DNA of 64,000 nt from Caldovatus aquaticus (GTDB taxonomy: Bacteria > Pseudomonadota > Alphaproteobacteria > Acetobacterales > Acetobacteraceae): the NCBI RefSeq assembly GCF_019458025.1, contig NZ_JAHZUY010000013.1:1-64000 (forward strand), in the 5' to 3' direction. Below the pieces are notes generated by a model, which worked only from the letters and a program-made list of their open reading frames with translations, did no database searches and was not told where the DNA came from. The position numbers and the translations under genes are program-made. Positions 53,074 through 62,452 of this stretch are shown here, in pieces. Position 1 is the stretch's first letter. The number at the start of each line of letters is the position of its first letter.

Positions 53074-54055
53074 CTACTCCACCCCGATCCCGACCCGCGC
53101 CACGATCTCCCGCCACTGCGCGATCTCGCGCAGGATCCGATCGGCGTAGTCCTCCGGGCTGCCGGCGACGACGCTGTAGCCGAGCTCCTCCAGCCGCGCC
53201 CGGATGGCCGGCTCGCGCGCTGGCGCGATCAGCACGGCGTTGAGCCTCCGCGCGATCTCCGTCGGCACGCCGGCGGGCGCGATGAAGCCCCACCACCCCA
53301 CCAGGTCCACGGCGGGCAGGCCGGACTCGGCCATGGTCGGCACGCCGGGCAGTTGCGGGCTGCGCGTCGCCGAGGTGATGGCGAGCGGCCGCAGCCGCCC
53401 GGCCTGCACGTGGCCGAAGGCGGAGGAGATGGCGACGGGCCCGTAGGGCACCTCTCCCGCCACCGGCCCGGCGAGCTGCGGTCCGCCGCCGCGATACCCG
53501 ACCAGGTTGAACTCCAGCCCCGTGGCGAGCTGGAGCTGCACCGCCGCGAGATGCGTCGGCGTGGCGATGCCGCCGTGCGAGACGGCGAGGCTGCCGGGCC
53601 GCGCCCACGCCTCCGCCAGCACTTCCGCCACGCTGCGGGCGGGCGCGGAGGGGTGCGCGAGCAGCAGCAGCGGCGCGGTGACGGCGAGGCCGAGCGCCGC
53701 CAGATGCTTCTCGGTGTCGTAGGGCAGGCGCTCGCGGAACAGCGCCGGGTTGACCACGGGCGCGTTGTCGGCGGTGCCGATCGTGTAGCCGTCCGGCGGC
53801 GCCGTCGCCACCGCCTGCGTCCCGGGGATGGAGGCGCCGCCGCCGCGGTTCTCCACCAGGAAGGACTGTCCGGTGAGCTCCGTCGCCCGCTGCGCGAGGA
53901 TGCGCGCGACGATGTCGCTGCTGCCGCCCGGCCCGTAGGGGACGACGATGCGCACGGAGCGCTCGGGGAAGGCGCGCTGGGCGCGCGCGGCGCGCCGGCA
54001 GGGCGGCCGCCGCGGCCAGGGCGGCGGCGAGAAGGGCGCTGCGGCGTCGCATCAT
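53074..54055 (-). pseudogene. Tripartite tricarboxylate receptor (TctC/Bug) gene with a frameshift in the signal peptide
   Basis: The mature part (VRIVVPYGPGGSSDIVARIL, ENRGGGASIPGTQAVATA, AVSHGGIATPTHLAAVQLQL, PQLPGVPTMAESGLPAVDLV, WWGFIAPAGVPTEIARRLNA) is a complete periplasmic Bug/TctC receptor for carboxylates. The signal peptide (MRRRSALLAAALAAAAALPA) starts at ATG 54055/54052 behind GAGGAG, but in a different frame. The change occurs in the GCGCGCGCG run around 53979-53990, consistent with loss of one CG unit. Restoring two bases gives a normal 327-aa protein. Real mutation or sequence error; no transport partners (TctA/B) are nearby. Confidence 0.8.
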
Positions 54056-54067
54056 CGGCGGTGCTCC

Positions 54068-55054
54068 TCACCCCTCCAGCCGCACATTGGCCGCCCGCGC
54101 CACCTCGCGCCACTTCGCGATCTCGCTGCGGATGAAGGCGGCGTATTCCTCCGGCGTCGTCGGCTGCGGGATGGTGACCATCTCCGTCATGCGCGCGACC
54201 ACCGCGGGCTCGCGCAGGATCGCCACCACCTCGGCGTTGATCCGGCGCACGATCTCGGGCGGCGTCGCCGCCGGCGCGACCAGGCCGGTCCAGCCCACCG
54301 ATTCGTAGCCCGGCGCCAGCGTTTCGGCGAGCGTCGGCACGTCCGCAAGCTGCGGCACGCGCCGCGCGGTGGTGACGGCGAGCGGCCGCGCGCGGTCGGC
54401 GCGGATGTGCGGCAGCGCGCTCGCGACGCTGTCGAACATCACCGGCACGTTGCCGGCGACGAGGTCGGTCACCGCCGGTCCGCTGCCGCGGTAGTGCACG
54501 ATGTTGAAGCGCAGGCCCGTGCGCAGCATCAGCAGCTCCGCCGACAGGTGCTGCGCGGTGGCGGGCCCGGCGGAGGCGACGTCGATCGCGCCGGGCCGCG
54601 CCCGCGCCTGCGCGGCGAGCTCCCCGATCGTCCGCGCCGCGAAGGCGGGGTGGCAGATGACGATGAGCGGCACGATGGCGATGCCGCTGATCGCGGCGAA
54701 ATCCTTCTCCGCGTCGTAGGGCAGGCGCGGCAGCACGCTCGGATTGATGCCGAAGGTGCCGGAGGTGGCGGTGGTGAGGGTGTAGCCGTCCGGCGCCGCG
54801 CGCGCGCCGGCCTCCACGCCCGGGGCGCCGGCGCCGCCGCCGCGGTTCTCGACCACGACGCGCTGCGGCCAGCGCTTCGACAGCTCGTCGGCGACGAGGC
54901 GCGTGAGCAGGTCGGCCGCCTGCCCGGGCGGAAAGGGGACGATGATGCGGACCGGCCGGCTCGGATAGTCGGACTGTGCGCGGGCGAGGCGCGGCGCGGC
55001 GAGCGCGGCGGCGGTCGCCGCCAGCGCGGCGCGGCGGGTCGGCGTGGGGGCCAT
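54068..55054 (-). CDS. Tripartite tricarboxylate receptor (TctC/Bug-family) protein
   Basis: 328 aa. Tat-like or Sec signal (TRRAALAATAAALAAPRLAR, cleavage near ARAQ) followed by the Bug fold: YPSRPVRIIVPFPPGQAADL, VVENRGGGAGAPGVEAGARA, VASAGPATAQHLSAELLMLR and VPQLADVPTLAETLAPGYES. Such proteins bind carboxylic acids or amino acids in the periplasm. GGGAGGAAAACGTC precedes the ATG. It lies upstream of the frameshifted homologue (15-base gap) and both are orphan receptors. Confidence 0.9.
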   Translation of the reverse strand: MAPTPTRRAALAATAAALAAPRLARAQSDYPSRPVRIIVPFPPGQAADLLTRLVADELSKRWPQRVVVENRGGGAGAPGVEAGARAAPDGYTLTTATSGTFGINPSVLPRLPYDAEKDFAAISGIAIVPLIVICHPAFAARTIGELAAQARARPGAIDVASAGPATAQHLSAELLMLRTGLRFNIVHYRGSGPAVTDLVAGNVPVMFDSVASALPHIRADRARPLAVTTARRVPQLADVPTLAETLAPGYESVGWTGLVAPAATPPEIVRRINAEVVAILREPAVVARMTEMVTIPQPTTPEEYAAFIRSEIAKWREVARAANVRLEG

Positions 55055-55337
55055 GACGTTTTCCTCCCGGTCGCTTCGGCGTCTCTCGATTCGGGGTTGC
55101 GCCGGCCACGATAGGAGGGGCGCGCACGGAACGGAAAGGGTGCCGCCCGCGCGGGCCGCCGGTGCGGCGGTGACACCGGCCGGACGGGACCTGGCGCGCA
55201 CGCCGCGCGACGGCCGCGCGGGGCGGCCCGGATCGGCGTCACGGAAGCGTGATGCCGGTTTCCTTTCGCCCCTGAATGGCAAGTTGCGATGCGTTCCTCT
55301 CTCCGTCAGAGTCGCACACGTCGGCTCGGGGTGCGAC

Positions 55338-57524
55338 ATGTCGGCAAGCGCAACGGCTTCGCGCGCGCCGATGGGGGGGCATTCGGTCCGCACCCATCTG
55401 GTGCTGCTTCTGTTCGGCGTGCTGCTGCCGGTGCTGGCGTTCTCGGGCATCGCCGTCTGGCGCTTTGCCGAGGCGGAACAGGGCCGCATCGTCGCGCAGG
55501 CGAGGGACGCGGCGCGCGACGTCGCGGCGGCGGTCGAACGCGACATCGCCGAGATCCTCACCATGGCGCGCGTGCTCGCGGCCTCCGAGGCGCTCGAGGC
55601 CGGCGACCTCGAGACCTTCCGCCGCCAAGCCGCCGCCGCCGCCAGGGTCCTCGGCGCCACGGTGACTCTGCACGGCCCCGCGCTCCGGCCGCGGGTTGCC
55701 CTCGCCATCCCGCGGGGCGGCGGGGGGCCGCCTGCCGGCGCCGGCCTCGCGCAGGGGGACGCGGAAGCGGCGGGGAGCGGCCAGCCGGTCGTCTCCGACC
55801 TGCATCGCGACCTGGTCGCGGGGCAACCCGGCTTCGCCGTCGTGCTGCCCGTGGCGGTGGGAGCGCGGGGGGACGGGAAGGCGCACTTCCTGGCCGTCTC
55901 CTTCCCGGTCGCGCGCGTGCAGCGTCTCCTGCAGGGCCTGAATCCCGCGCTGCCCCCCGGCGCGGTGGCCGGCGTCGTGGACCGGCGCGGCGCCTACGTC
56001 GCGCGGACGCGCGATGCGGACCGCATGATCGGCGAGCGGTCGCTCCTGCTCGCCGACGCGATCCTCGACCGGTCCGACGAGAGCGGCGTCGCCTCCGGCG
56101 CGGGGCGCGACGGCGTCCCGTCGCTCGTCGCCTACCGCCGCCTGCGCTCCTCGGGCTGGATGGTCGCCGTCAGCGTGCCCGAGGCGGCGCTGCGGGCGCC
56201 GTTGCAGCGCGCGCTTGCGATCCTCGGCGCCCTTGGCGCCGCGGCGGTCGCGCTCGGCCTGCTCGCGGCGCTGCTGGTCGGCCGGCGCCTGACCGGCGCG
56301 TTCCGCGCCCTCTCCGGCGCGGCCGACGCGCTGCGCACCGATGCGCCCGTGCCTCGCCTGGCGACGCCGCTGCGGGAGGCGAACGAGATCGGCGCCGCGC
56401 TCGCCGACGCCGCCGCGGAGCTGCGCGCGCGCCAGGCGGAACGCGCCGCCGCTACCGCCGCGCTGCGCCTCACCGGCGAGCGCTTCCGCGTCGCGCTGCT
56501 GCACGCGCCCATCATCGTGTACGCCTGCGACCGCGAGCTGCGCTACACCTGGATCGCCAACCCGCGCGGCGAGTACGACGTGGCCGCGCTGCTCGGTCGC
56601 CGCGACGAGGAGCTGGACTTCGGCTACCCGGACGAGCTCTCGGCGCTCGCGGCGTTCAAGCGCGGCGTGATCGAGGCGGGCCGCGGCGCTCGCGCCGACT
56701 TCACCTTCACCACGCGCGACGGGCGGCCCGGGCACTACGACGTCACGGCCGAGCCGCTGTGCGACGCCACCGGCGCGGTCGTCGGCGCGACCGTCGCCAT
56801 GGTGGACGTGACCGACCGGGTCCGCGACGCGGCGGCGCTGCGCCGGCAGGAGGCCCATCTGCGCCTGCTCATCGAGGAGCTGAACCACCGGGTCAAGAAC
56901 ACGCTGGCCGCGGTGCTCGCGATCGCCGTGCAGACGCTGCGCCATGCCGCGGACACGGAGGAGGCGCGGCGGGTCCTGCAGGACCGCCTGCTCGCGCTCG
57001 CGGCGGCGCACGACGTCCTGACGCGCACCTGCTGGGAGGGCGCGGCGCTCGAGGAGCTGATCCGCGCCGCGCTGGCGCCGCTGCGTCCCGCCGATCCCGC
57101 CCGCCTGCGGATCGCGGGCCCGGAGGTCTGGCTCCCGCCGCGCGCGGCGCTCACGCTCACCCTGGCGTTCCACGAACTGGCGACCAACGCGGCCAAGTAC
57201 GGCGCCTTCGCTTCCGAGTCCGGGCGCGTCACGGTGGCCTGGTCGCTCGATCCGGAGGGCCGGCTGCGCATCCGCTGGTCGGAGACCGGCGGCCCCCCGG
57301 TCGCGCCGCCGGCCCGGCGCGGCTTCGGCTCGCGCCTGATCGAGCGCAGCTTGGCGCACGACCTCGGCGGGCAGGCGCGCATCGAATTCCCGCCTGCCGG
57401 CGCGGTCTGCACCATCGAGGCGCCGCTGCCGCTGCCCGGTGCCGCCGCGCCTCCCCTGCCGGGCGCGCCGGCGGCGAACCAGGACCACGCGGTGGCGCCG
57501 GCAGCGGCCCGGACGGCGGCATAG
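55338..57524 (+). CDS. Membrane sensor histidine kinase, HWE/HisKA_2 type, with PAS domain
   Basis: 728 aa. TM1 at about residues 17-40, a periplasmic sensor region to about 290, TM2 at about 295-320, a HAMP-like linker, a PAS domain at about 375-500 and the kinase core. The phospho-acceptor is His517 in EELNHRVKNTLAAV, the HisKA_2/HWE H-box; FHELATNAAKYGAF is the N-box and GFGSRLIERSLAHDLGGQ the G-box. No response regulator is adjacent. Related kinases often act in general stress or light signalling. In-frame Met at residue 12 is an alternative start. Confidence 0.88.
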   Translation: MSASATASRAPMGGHSVRTHLVLLLFGVLLPVLAFSGIAVWRFAEAEQGRIVAQARDAARDVAAAVERDIAEILTMARVLAASEALEAGDLETFRRQAAAAARVLGATVTLHGPALRPRVALAIPRGGGGPPAGAGLAQGDAEAAGSGQPVVSDLHRDLVAGQPGFAVVLPVAVGARGDGKAHFLAVSFPVARVQRLLQGLNPALPPGAVAGVVDRRGAYVARTRDADRMIGERSLLLADAILDRSDESGVASGAGRDGVPSLVAYRRLRSSGWMVAVSVPEAALRAPLQRALAILGALGAAAVALGLLAALLVGRRLTGAFRALSGAADALRTDAPVPRLATPLREANEIGAALADAAAELRARQAERAAATAALRLTGERFRVALLHAPIIVYACDRELRYTWIANPRGEYDVAALLGRRDEELDFGYPDELSALAAFKRGVIEAGRGARADFTFTTRDGRPGHYDVTAEPLCDATGAVVGATVAMVDVTDRVRDAAALRRQEAHLRLLIEELNHRVKNTLAAVLAIAVQTLRHAADTEEARRVLQDRLLALAAAHDVLTRTCWEGAALEELIRAALAPLRPADPARLRIAGPEVWLPPRAALTLTLAFHELATNAAKYGAFASESGRVTVAWSLDPEGRLRIRWSETGGPPVAPPARRGFGSRLIERSLAHDLGGQARIEFPPAGAVCTIEAPLPLPGAAAPPLPGAPAANQDHAVAPAAARTAA

Positions 57525-57660
57525 AGCCGTTGCCGCTCGGCCGTGCGCGCGGCAACGGCTGCGGCGCGCCGTCTGCCGGGCGGATTCCCGCTCCCGGCCG
57601 GTTCCGGCCGTCCGCGATCCGCTCCGGGCGCGCCCCGGCGCCCGCCGCCGGGGACGCGCC

Positions 57661-59079
57661 TCAGGCCGGTCCGGGCACGGCGCCGCCTTCCGCCGCCGCC
57701 AGGATGCGCCGCATCGCCTCGGCCCGGCCGAGCGCGTGGAGCACCGCGTCAATGGGCGGGCTCTGCGTGCTGCCGGTCAGCGCCGCGCGCAGCGGCTGGG
57801 CGATTTCGCCGAGCCTGAGGCCCTTCACCTCCGCATAGTCGCGCAGCCAGGCCTCGAGATCCTTGCGCTCCCACGGCGCGTCGTTGAGGAACACCGCGAG
57901 GTCGGCGAGCCGCGCGCGCGCCTCCGGCGTCAGCAGCGCGGCGGCCTTCGGCTCCATCGGCGGGGCGCCTTCGGTGACGAGGAACACGGCGCTGCCCGCC
58001 AGCTCCTCCAGCGTCTTCGCCCGCAGCTTCAGCTCCGGCATCAGCAGCCGCACGCGCTCCGCGTCCTCGGCGCCGAACAGCACGCCCCGCCTGGCGAAGC
58101 GCTCCAGCACCTCGCGCACCAGCCGCTCGTCGTCGGCCTGGCGGAGATAGAGGGCGTTGAGGTGCGTCAGTTTGGCGTAGTCCATGCGGCTCGGGCTGCG
58201 GCCGACATCGGCGAGGTCGAAGAGGCGGATCGCGCGCTCGCGCGGCACCACCTCCTCGTCGCCGTGGCCCCAGCCGAGGCGCAGCAGGTAGTTGCACACC
58301 GCCTCCGGCAGGTAGCCCTGCTCGCGGAACTCGAGCACGCTGACCGCGCCGTGGCGCTTGGAGAGCTTGGTGCCGTCCGGGCCGTGGATCAGCGGCAGAT
58401 GGGCGAAGTGGGGGCGGTGCCAGCCCATCGCGTCGTAGATCTGGCACTGCCGGAAGGTGTTGGTGAGGTGGTCGTCGCCGCGGATCACGTGGGTGATGCC
58501 CATGTCGTGGTCGTCCACCACCACCGCGTGCAGGTAGGTCGGCGTGCCGTCCGAGCGCAGGATGATCATGTCGTCGAGCTCGGCGTTGGCGACGCGCACC
58601 TCGCCCTGCACCAGGTCCCTGACCACCGTCTCGCCCTCGCGCGGCGCCTTGAGGCGGATGGCGGGCTTCACCCCGGGCGGCGCCTCCGCCGGGTCGCGGT
58701 CGCGCCAGCGCCCGTCGTAGCGCGGCGGGCGCCCCTCGGCGATCGCCCGCTCGCGCATCTGCTGCAGCTCCTCCGGCGTGTCGTAGGCGAGGTAGGCCTT
58801 GCCCATGGCGAGCAGGGCGTGGGCGACCTCGGCGTGGCGCGCCGTGCGGGTGCTCTGGAACACCGGCGGCTCGTCGGGGGAGAGGTCGAGCCATTCCAGG
58901 CTCTCGAGGATCTGCCGGACCGCTTCCGGCGTGCTGCGCTGGCGATCGGTGTCCTCGATGCGCAGCAGGTACTGCCCGCCGTGGCGCCGCGCGAACAGGT
59001 AGTTGAAGTAGGCGGTGCGCGCGCCGCCGATGTGCAGGAAGCCGGTGGGGGAGGGGGCGAAGCGCGTGCGGACGGTCAT
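57661..59079 (-). CDS. gltX: Glutamate--tRNA ligase
   Basis: 472 aa. RFAPSPTGFLHIGGARTAYF carries the HIGH-type motif, LSKRHGAVSV the KMSKS-type motif, and RIEDTDRQRSTPEAVRQILE is conserved. It charges tRNA-Glu (and in many alphaproteobacteria tRNA-Gln). The SREL zinc cysteines are absent, as in many second gltX copies, so this may be one of two paralogues. ComEC is divergent upstream. Confidence 0.95.
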   Translation of the reverse strand: MTVRTRFAPSPTGFLHIGGARTAYFNYLFARRHGGQYLLRIEDTDRQRSTPEAVRQILESLEWLDLSPDEPPVFQSTRTARHAEVAHALLAMGKAYLAYDTPEELQQMRERAIAEGRPPRYDGRWRDRDPAEAPPGVKPAIRLKAPREGETVVRDLVQGEVRVANAELDDMIILRSDGTPTYLHAVVVDDHDMGITHVIRGDDHLTNTFRQCQIYDAMGWHRPHFAHLPLIHGPDGTKLSKRHGAVSVLEFREQGYLPEAVCNYLLRLGWGHGDEEVVPRERAIRLFDLADVGRSPSRMDYAKLTHLNALYLRQADDERLVREVLERFARRGVLFGAEDAERVRLLMPELKLRAKTLEELAGSAVFLVTEGAPPMEPKAAALLTPEARARLADLAVFLNDAPWERKDLEAWLRDYAEVKGLRLGEIAQPLRAALTGSTQSPPIDAVLHALGRAEAMRRILAAAEGGAVPGPA

Positions 59080-59228
59080 GCTCGGCGAATCCCGGAAAGG
59101 GTCGCTCCTCTAGCCCGGCCGGGCGCGCAGGTCACGTCGCAAGCATGGCGCGGCGGATGGGGCGGGCGGCGGCGGAGGCCGCGAGGGGGAGACTTCCCTC
59201 CCGGCTTTTGCGCGCGCAAGTTGTGGGC

Positions 59229-61541
59229 ATGTCCGGCGTCGGCACGCTCGCGCGGGGGCCGGGCGCTCCTCCGGCAGGGGCGGGCGCGGGGAGCCCCGCG
59301 CGGTTCGGCGCGCCGCTGCCGCTCCGGCGCCCGGCCGCCGCCCTCTCCGACCGGCTCGCGGCGGAGCGTGGCCGGCTCGCGCTGTGGCTGCCGGTCGCGC
59401 TGGGGGCGGGCATCCTCCTGTATTTCGGCCTCCGCAGCGAGCCGTCGCCGGCCTGGCGGTGGCTGCCGCTGCCGCCGCTGGCCGGCGCGCTGCTGCTCGC
59501 CGCGCGCCGGCCGCATCTCGCCTGGGGCGTGGGGCTTCTGGCCGCGGCGGCGCGAGGCGGCGCCGGCCCCGCCCGGCCCGCGGCGCGCCTGTCCCCGCCG
59601 CTCGCCGTCCCGGCCCGTGCCGTGGTCGTCGCCGGCATCGTCGAATCGGTCGCCCTGCTGCCGCAGGGCCGCCGCGTCACGCTGGCCGAGGCGCGCCTCC
59701 TGGCGGAGGCGGCGGAAGCGGACGCGGCGCAGCGGGCGAGCAGCGAGGCGGCGCCGCCCCTGCCGCGGCTGGTCCGCGTGCGGCTGCGGAGCGACGACCC
59801 GGCCCGGCCGATGCCGGGCGATCGCGTGACGGTGCGCGCCCTGCTGCGCCCGCCGGCCGCTCCCGCCTATCCGGGGGCCTGGGATTTCCAGCGGGCGGCG
59901 TTCTTCTCCGGCCTCGGCGCCAGCGGCTTCGCGCTCGGCCCGGCGAGCGTGGAGCCCGGCGCGGGGAGGGCGCCGCCGCTCGCCGCCCTGCGCGCCCGCA
60001 TCGAGGCCCGCGCCGTCGCCGCCATCCCCGGCGAGGCCGGCGCGGTCGCGGCGGCGCTGCTCACCGGCGGGCAGAGCGCGATCCCGCCGACGGCGCTGGC
60101 GGCGATGCGCGATTCGGGGCTGGCGCATCTGCTCTCCGTCTCCGGCCTGCATCTCGCGATCGTGATGGGCGTGGCCTTCGCCGTCGTGCGGCTGTTCGCG
60201 GCGGCGCTGCCGGCGGCGCTGGCGCTGCGTATCTCCGCGAAGGGCTGCGCGGCGGTGGCGGCGCTCGCGGCGGGCGGGTTCTACATGATCCTCGCCGGCG
60301 CCGAGGTGCCGATGCGGCGCAGCTTCGCCATGGCGGCGCTGGTCACGCTCGGCATCCTGCTCGGCCGGCGGGCGCTGTCGCTGCGCGGGCTCGCGCTCGC
60401 GGCGGCGGCGCTGCTGCTGCTCGACCCCGTGCAGCTGCTCGGGCCGAGCTTCCAGATGAGCTTCGCCGCCGTGCTGGCGCTGGTCGCCGGCTGGGAATGG
60501 GTGCGCCCGCGGCTCGCGGCGGCGCGGCTTGCGCGGGCGGAGAGCGGGTGGGCCGGGCGCCTGGCGGGGCGGGCGCTGGTGTGGCTGGCGGGCGGGGTGG
60601 CGACGAGCCTGCTCGCGGGCGCGGCAACGACGCCCTTCGGCCTGCATCACTTCGGGCGGCTGCAGCTCTACGGCGTCGCCGCGAACGCGGTGGCGGTGCC
60701 GCTCACCTCGGTGCTGGTGATGCCGGCCGGGATGGCGGCCGTGGCGCTGATGCCCTTCGGGCTCGAGGGCCTCGCGCTGGCGCCGATGGGCTGGGGCGTG
60801 GAGGCGATCCTCGCCGTCGCGCGCACGGTGGCGTCCTGGCCGGGCGCGGCGCTGGCCCTGCCGCCGCTGCCCGCCTGGGGGCTGGCGGCGACGGCGTTCG
60901 GGATGGTCTGGCTCTGCCTCTGGCGGACCGGCTGGCGGGCGCTGGGGGTGCCGGCGATCGTCCTGGGCCTTTCGTCCGGAGCCTTCGAGCGACCGCCCGA
61001 CCTGCTGGTTTCCGCCGATGCGCGGCTGATCGCGCTGCGCGTCGCCGGGGACGGCGGCGGGGCCTTCGTCCAGCGCCTCGCCGGCGGCTCCGCCTTCACG
61101 CGCGACGCGATGCTGCGGGCCTGGGGGGTGGAGGGCGGCGCGCAGGCACAGCCCTTCCCGGAGTCGGGCGAGGCCGCGGGCGGCGCGATCCGCTGCACGC
61201 CTGCGGCCTGCCTGCTGCGGCCACGCGAAGGGACGGCAGACGCCTTGCTGGTGCGCGCCGCCCCCCGCGGCCCGCAGGAGAACGCGCGGCACGCGCTGCT
61301 GGAGGAGGCCTGCGCCGGCGGCGCGGCGGTGGTGGTCGCGGCCGAGCCGCTGCGGATGCGCTGCCGCGGCGCGGCGGTGATCGACCGCTTCCGCGTCTGG
61401 CGCGACGGCCCGCATGCGGTCTGGCTGGAGCGCGACGGGGCACGGGTGGTCTCCGACCGTGCCTTCCGCGGCGCGCGGCCCTGGGTGCCGCCGCCGCCGC
61501 GCCCGCGCGCGCCGGCCGAGCCCCCGGCGCCGACCGAGTAG
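59229..61541 (+). CDS. comEC: ComEC/Rec2-family competence membrane protein
   Basis: 770 aa. An N-terminal DUF4131 region with membrane segments (to about 240), then the ComEC core: LLTGGQSAIPPTALAAMRDS, GLAHLLSVSGLHLAIVMGVA and FYMILAGAEVPMRRSFAMAA, followed by LGPSFQMSFAAVLALVAGWE. ComEC forms the inner-membrane DNA uptake channel. The C-terminal part after about residue 600 resembles the metallo-hydrolase domain only weakly and lacks an HxHxDH motif. The ATG at 59229 lacks a strong Shine-Dalgarno; an earlier in-frame ATG lies at 59145. Confidence 0.88.
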   Translation: MSGVGTLARGPGAPPAGAGAGSPARFGAPLPLRRPAAALSDRLAAERGRLALWLPVALGAGILLYFGLRSEPSPAWRWLPLPPLAGALLLAARRPHLAWGVGLLAAAARGGAGPARPAARLSPPLAVPARAVVVAGIVESVALLPQGRRVTLAEARLLAEAAEADAAQRASSEAAPPLPRLVRVRLRSDDPARPMPGDRVTVRALLRPPAAPAYPGAWDFQRAAFFSGLGASGFALGPASVEPGAGRAPPLAALRARIEARAVAAIPGEAGAVAAALLTGGQSAIPPTALAAMRDSGLAHLLSVSGLHLAIVMGVAFAVVRLFAAALPAALALRISAKGCAAVAALAAGGFYMILAGAEVPMRRSFAMAALVTLGILLGRRALSLRGLALAAAALLLLDPVQLLGPSFQMSFAAVLALVAGWEWVRPRLAAARLARAESGWAGRLAGRALVWLAGGVATSLLAGAATTPFGLHHFGRLQLYGVAANAVAVPLTSVLVMPAGMAAVALMPFGLEGLALAPMGWGVEAILAVARTVASWPGAALALPPLPAWGLAATAFGMVWLCLWRTGWRALGVPAIVLGLSSGAFERPPDLLVSADARLIALRVAGDGGGAFVQRLAGGSAFTRDAMLRAWGVEGGAQAQPFPESGEAAGGAIRCTPAACLLRPREGTADALLVRAAPRGPQENARHALLEEACAGGAAVVVAAEPLRMRCRGAAVIDRFRVWRDGPHAVWLERDGARVVSDRAFRGARPWVPPPPRPRAPAEPPAPTE

Positions 61542-61573
61542 CGGGAGCGGCGGGCGGCCAGGGCCCGCCGGGC

Positions 61574-62323
61574 TCAGTACCGCCGCAGCAGCGCGACCAG
61601 CCGGCCCTGCACCTTCACCCGGTCGGGCCCGAAGATCCGCGTCTCGTAGCGCGGATTGGCTGCTTCCAGCGCGATCGAATTGCCGCGCCGGCGCAGGCGC
61701 TTCAGCGTGACCTCGTTGTCGTCCACCAGCGCGACGACGATGGCGCCGTTCTCCGCCGTGTCGCCGCGGCGGATGATGACGATGTCGCCGTCGAGGATGC
61801 CGGCCTCGACCATCGAGTCGCCCGCGACCTCGAGCGCGTAGTGCTCGCCGCTGCCGAGCAGCGCGGCGGGGACCTCGACGCTCGCGCCGGAATCGCGCAG
61901 CGCCTCGATCGGCTGGCCGGCGGCGATGCGGCCGTAGAGCGGCAGGTGCACCGCCGCCGCCTCGTTCGCCGCCTTGGCGACGCCGCTGAGCTGCGGGGCG
62001 AAGCGGCCGTGGATGACGTTCGGCGCGAAGGCGCCGCCCGCCGGGTTCGCCTCCGCCGGCGCGGGCAGGGTGGCCGCGGCCGGCAGCGGGGCGGGGCGCG
62101 GCGCCACGTGGTCCGGCAGGCGGATCACCTCGAGCGCGCGGGCGCGGTGGGCGCGGCGGCGCAGGAAGCCGCGCTCCTCGAGCGCCGTGATCAGGCGGTG
62201 GATGCCCGATTTCGAGCGCAGCTTCAGCGCGTCCTTCATCTCCTCGAAGGAGGGGGAGAAGCCGGTCGTGCGCAGGTGGCGGTCGATGAACATCAGCAGC
62301 TCGAGCTGCTTGCGCGTGAGCAT
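61574..62323 (-). CDS. lexA: SOS repressor LexA
   Basis: 249 aa. N-terminal winged helix ([20 protein letters not shown] onward), then a long Pro/Ala linker and the peptidase domain with cleavage site Ala135-Gly136 (RIAAGQP), Ser170 ([10 protein letters not shown]) and Lys208 (EVTLKRL). It represses DNA-damage genes and self-cleaves on RecA filaments. The ATG at 62323 has GGAGGAG six bases upstream. Its SOS box is at 62401-62415. Confidence 0.97.
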   Translation of the reverse strand: MLTRKQLELLMFIDRHLRTTGFSPSFEEMKDALKLRSKSGIHRLITALEERGFLRRRAHRARALEVIRLPDHVAPRPAPLPAAATLPAPAEANPAGGAFAPNVIHGRFAPQLSGVAKAANEAAAVHLPLYGRIAAGQPIEALRDSGASVEVPAALLGSGEHYALEVAGDSMVEAGILDGDIVIIRRGDTAENGAIVVALVDDNEVTLKRLRRRGNSIALEAANPRYETRIFGPDRVKVQGRLVALLRRY

Positions 62324-62400
62324 GCGCGGACTCCTCCTCTCCCGCCGCTTCCCGAGACGCCCGGAGAATCCGTCGGGGAACAAACCGGCAACCGCAGCTT

Positions 62401-62415
62401 GTTCTAGATAGGTTC
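62401..62415 (-). promoter_or_regulatory. SOS box (LexA operator) before lexA
   Basis: GTTCTAGATAGGTTC is a perfect GTTC-N7-GTTC, the direct-repeat operator of alphaproteobacterial LexA. It lies 78 bases before the lexA start. A second near-match, GAAC-N7-CAAC (62378-62392, 7 of 8), lies closer to the gene. Confidence 0.9.
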
Positions 62416-62452
62416 GCGGCCCGCCGTCAAACGGTTTCTTTCGGCGCGCGTA

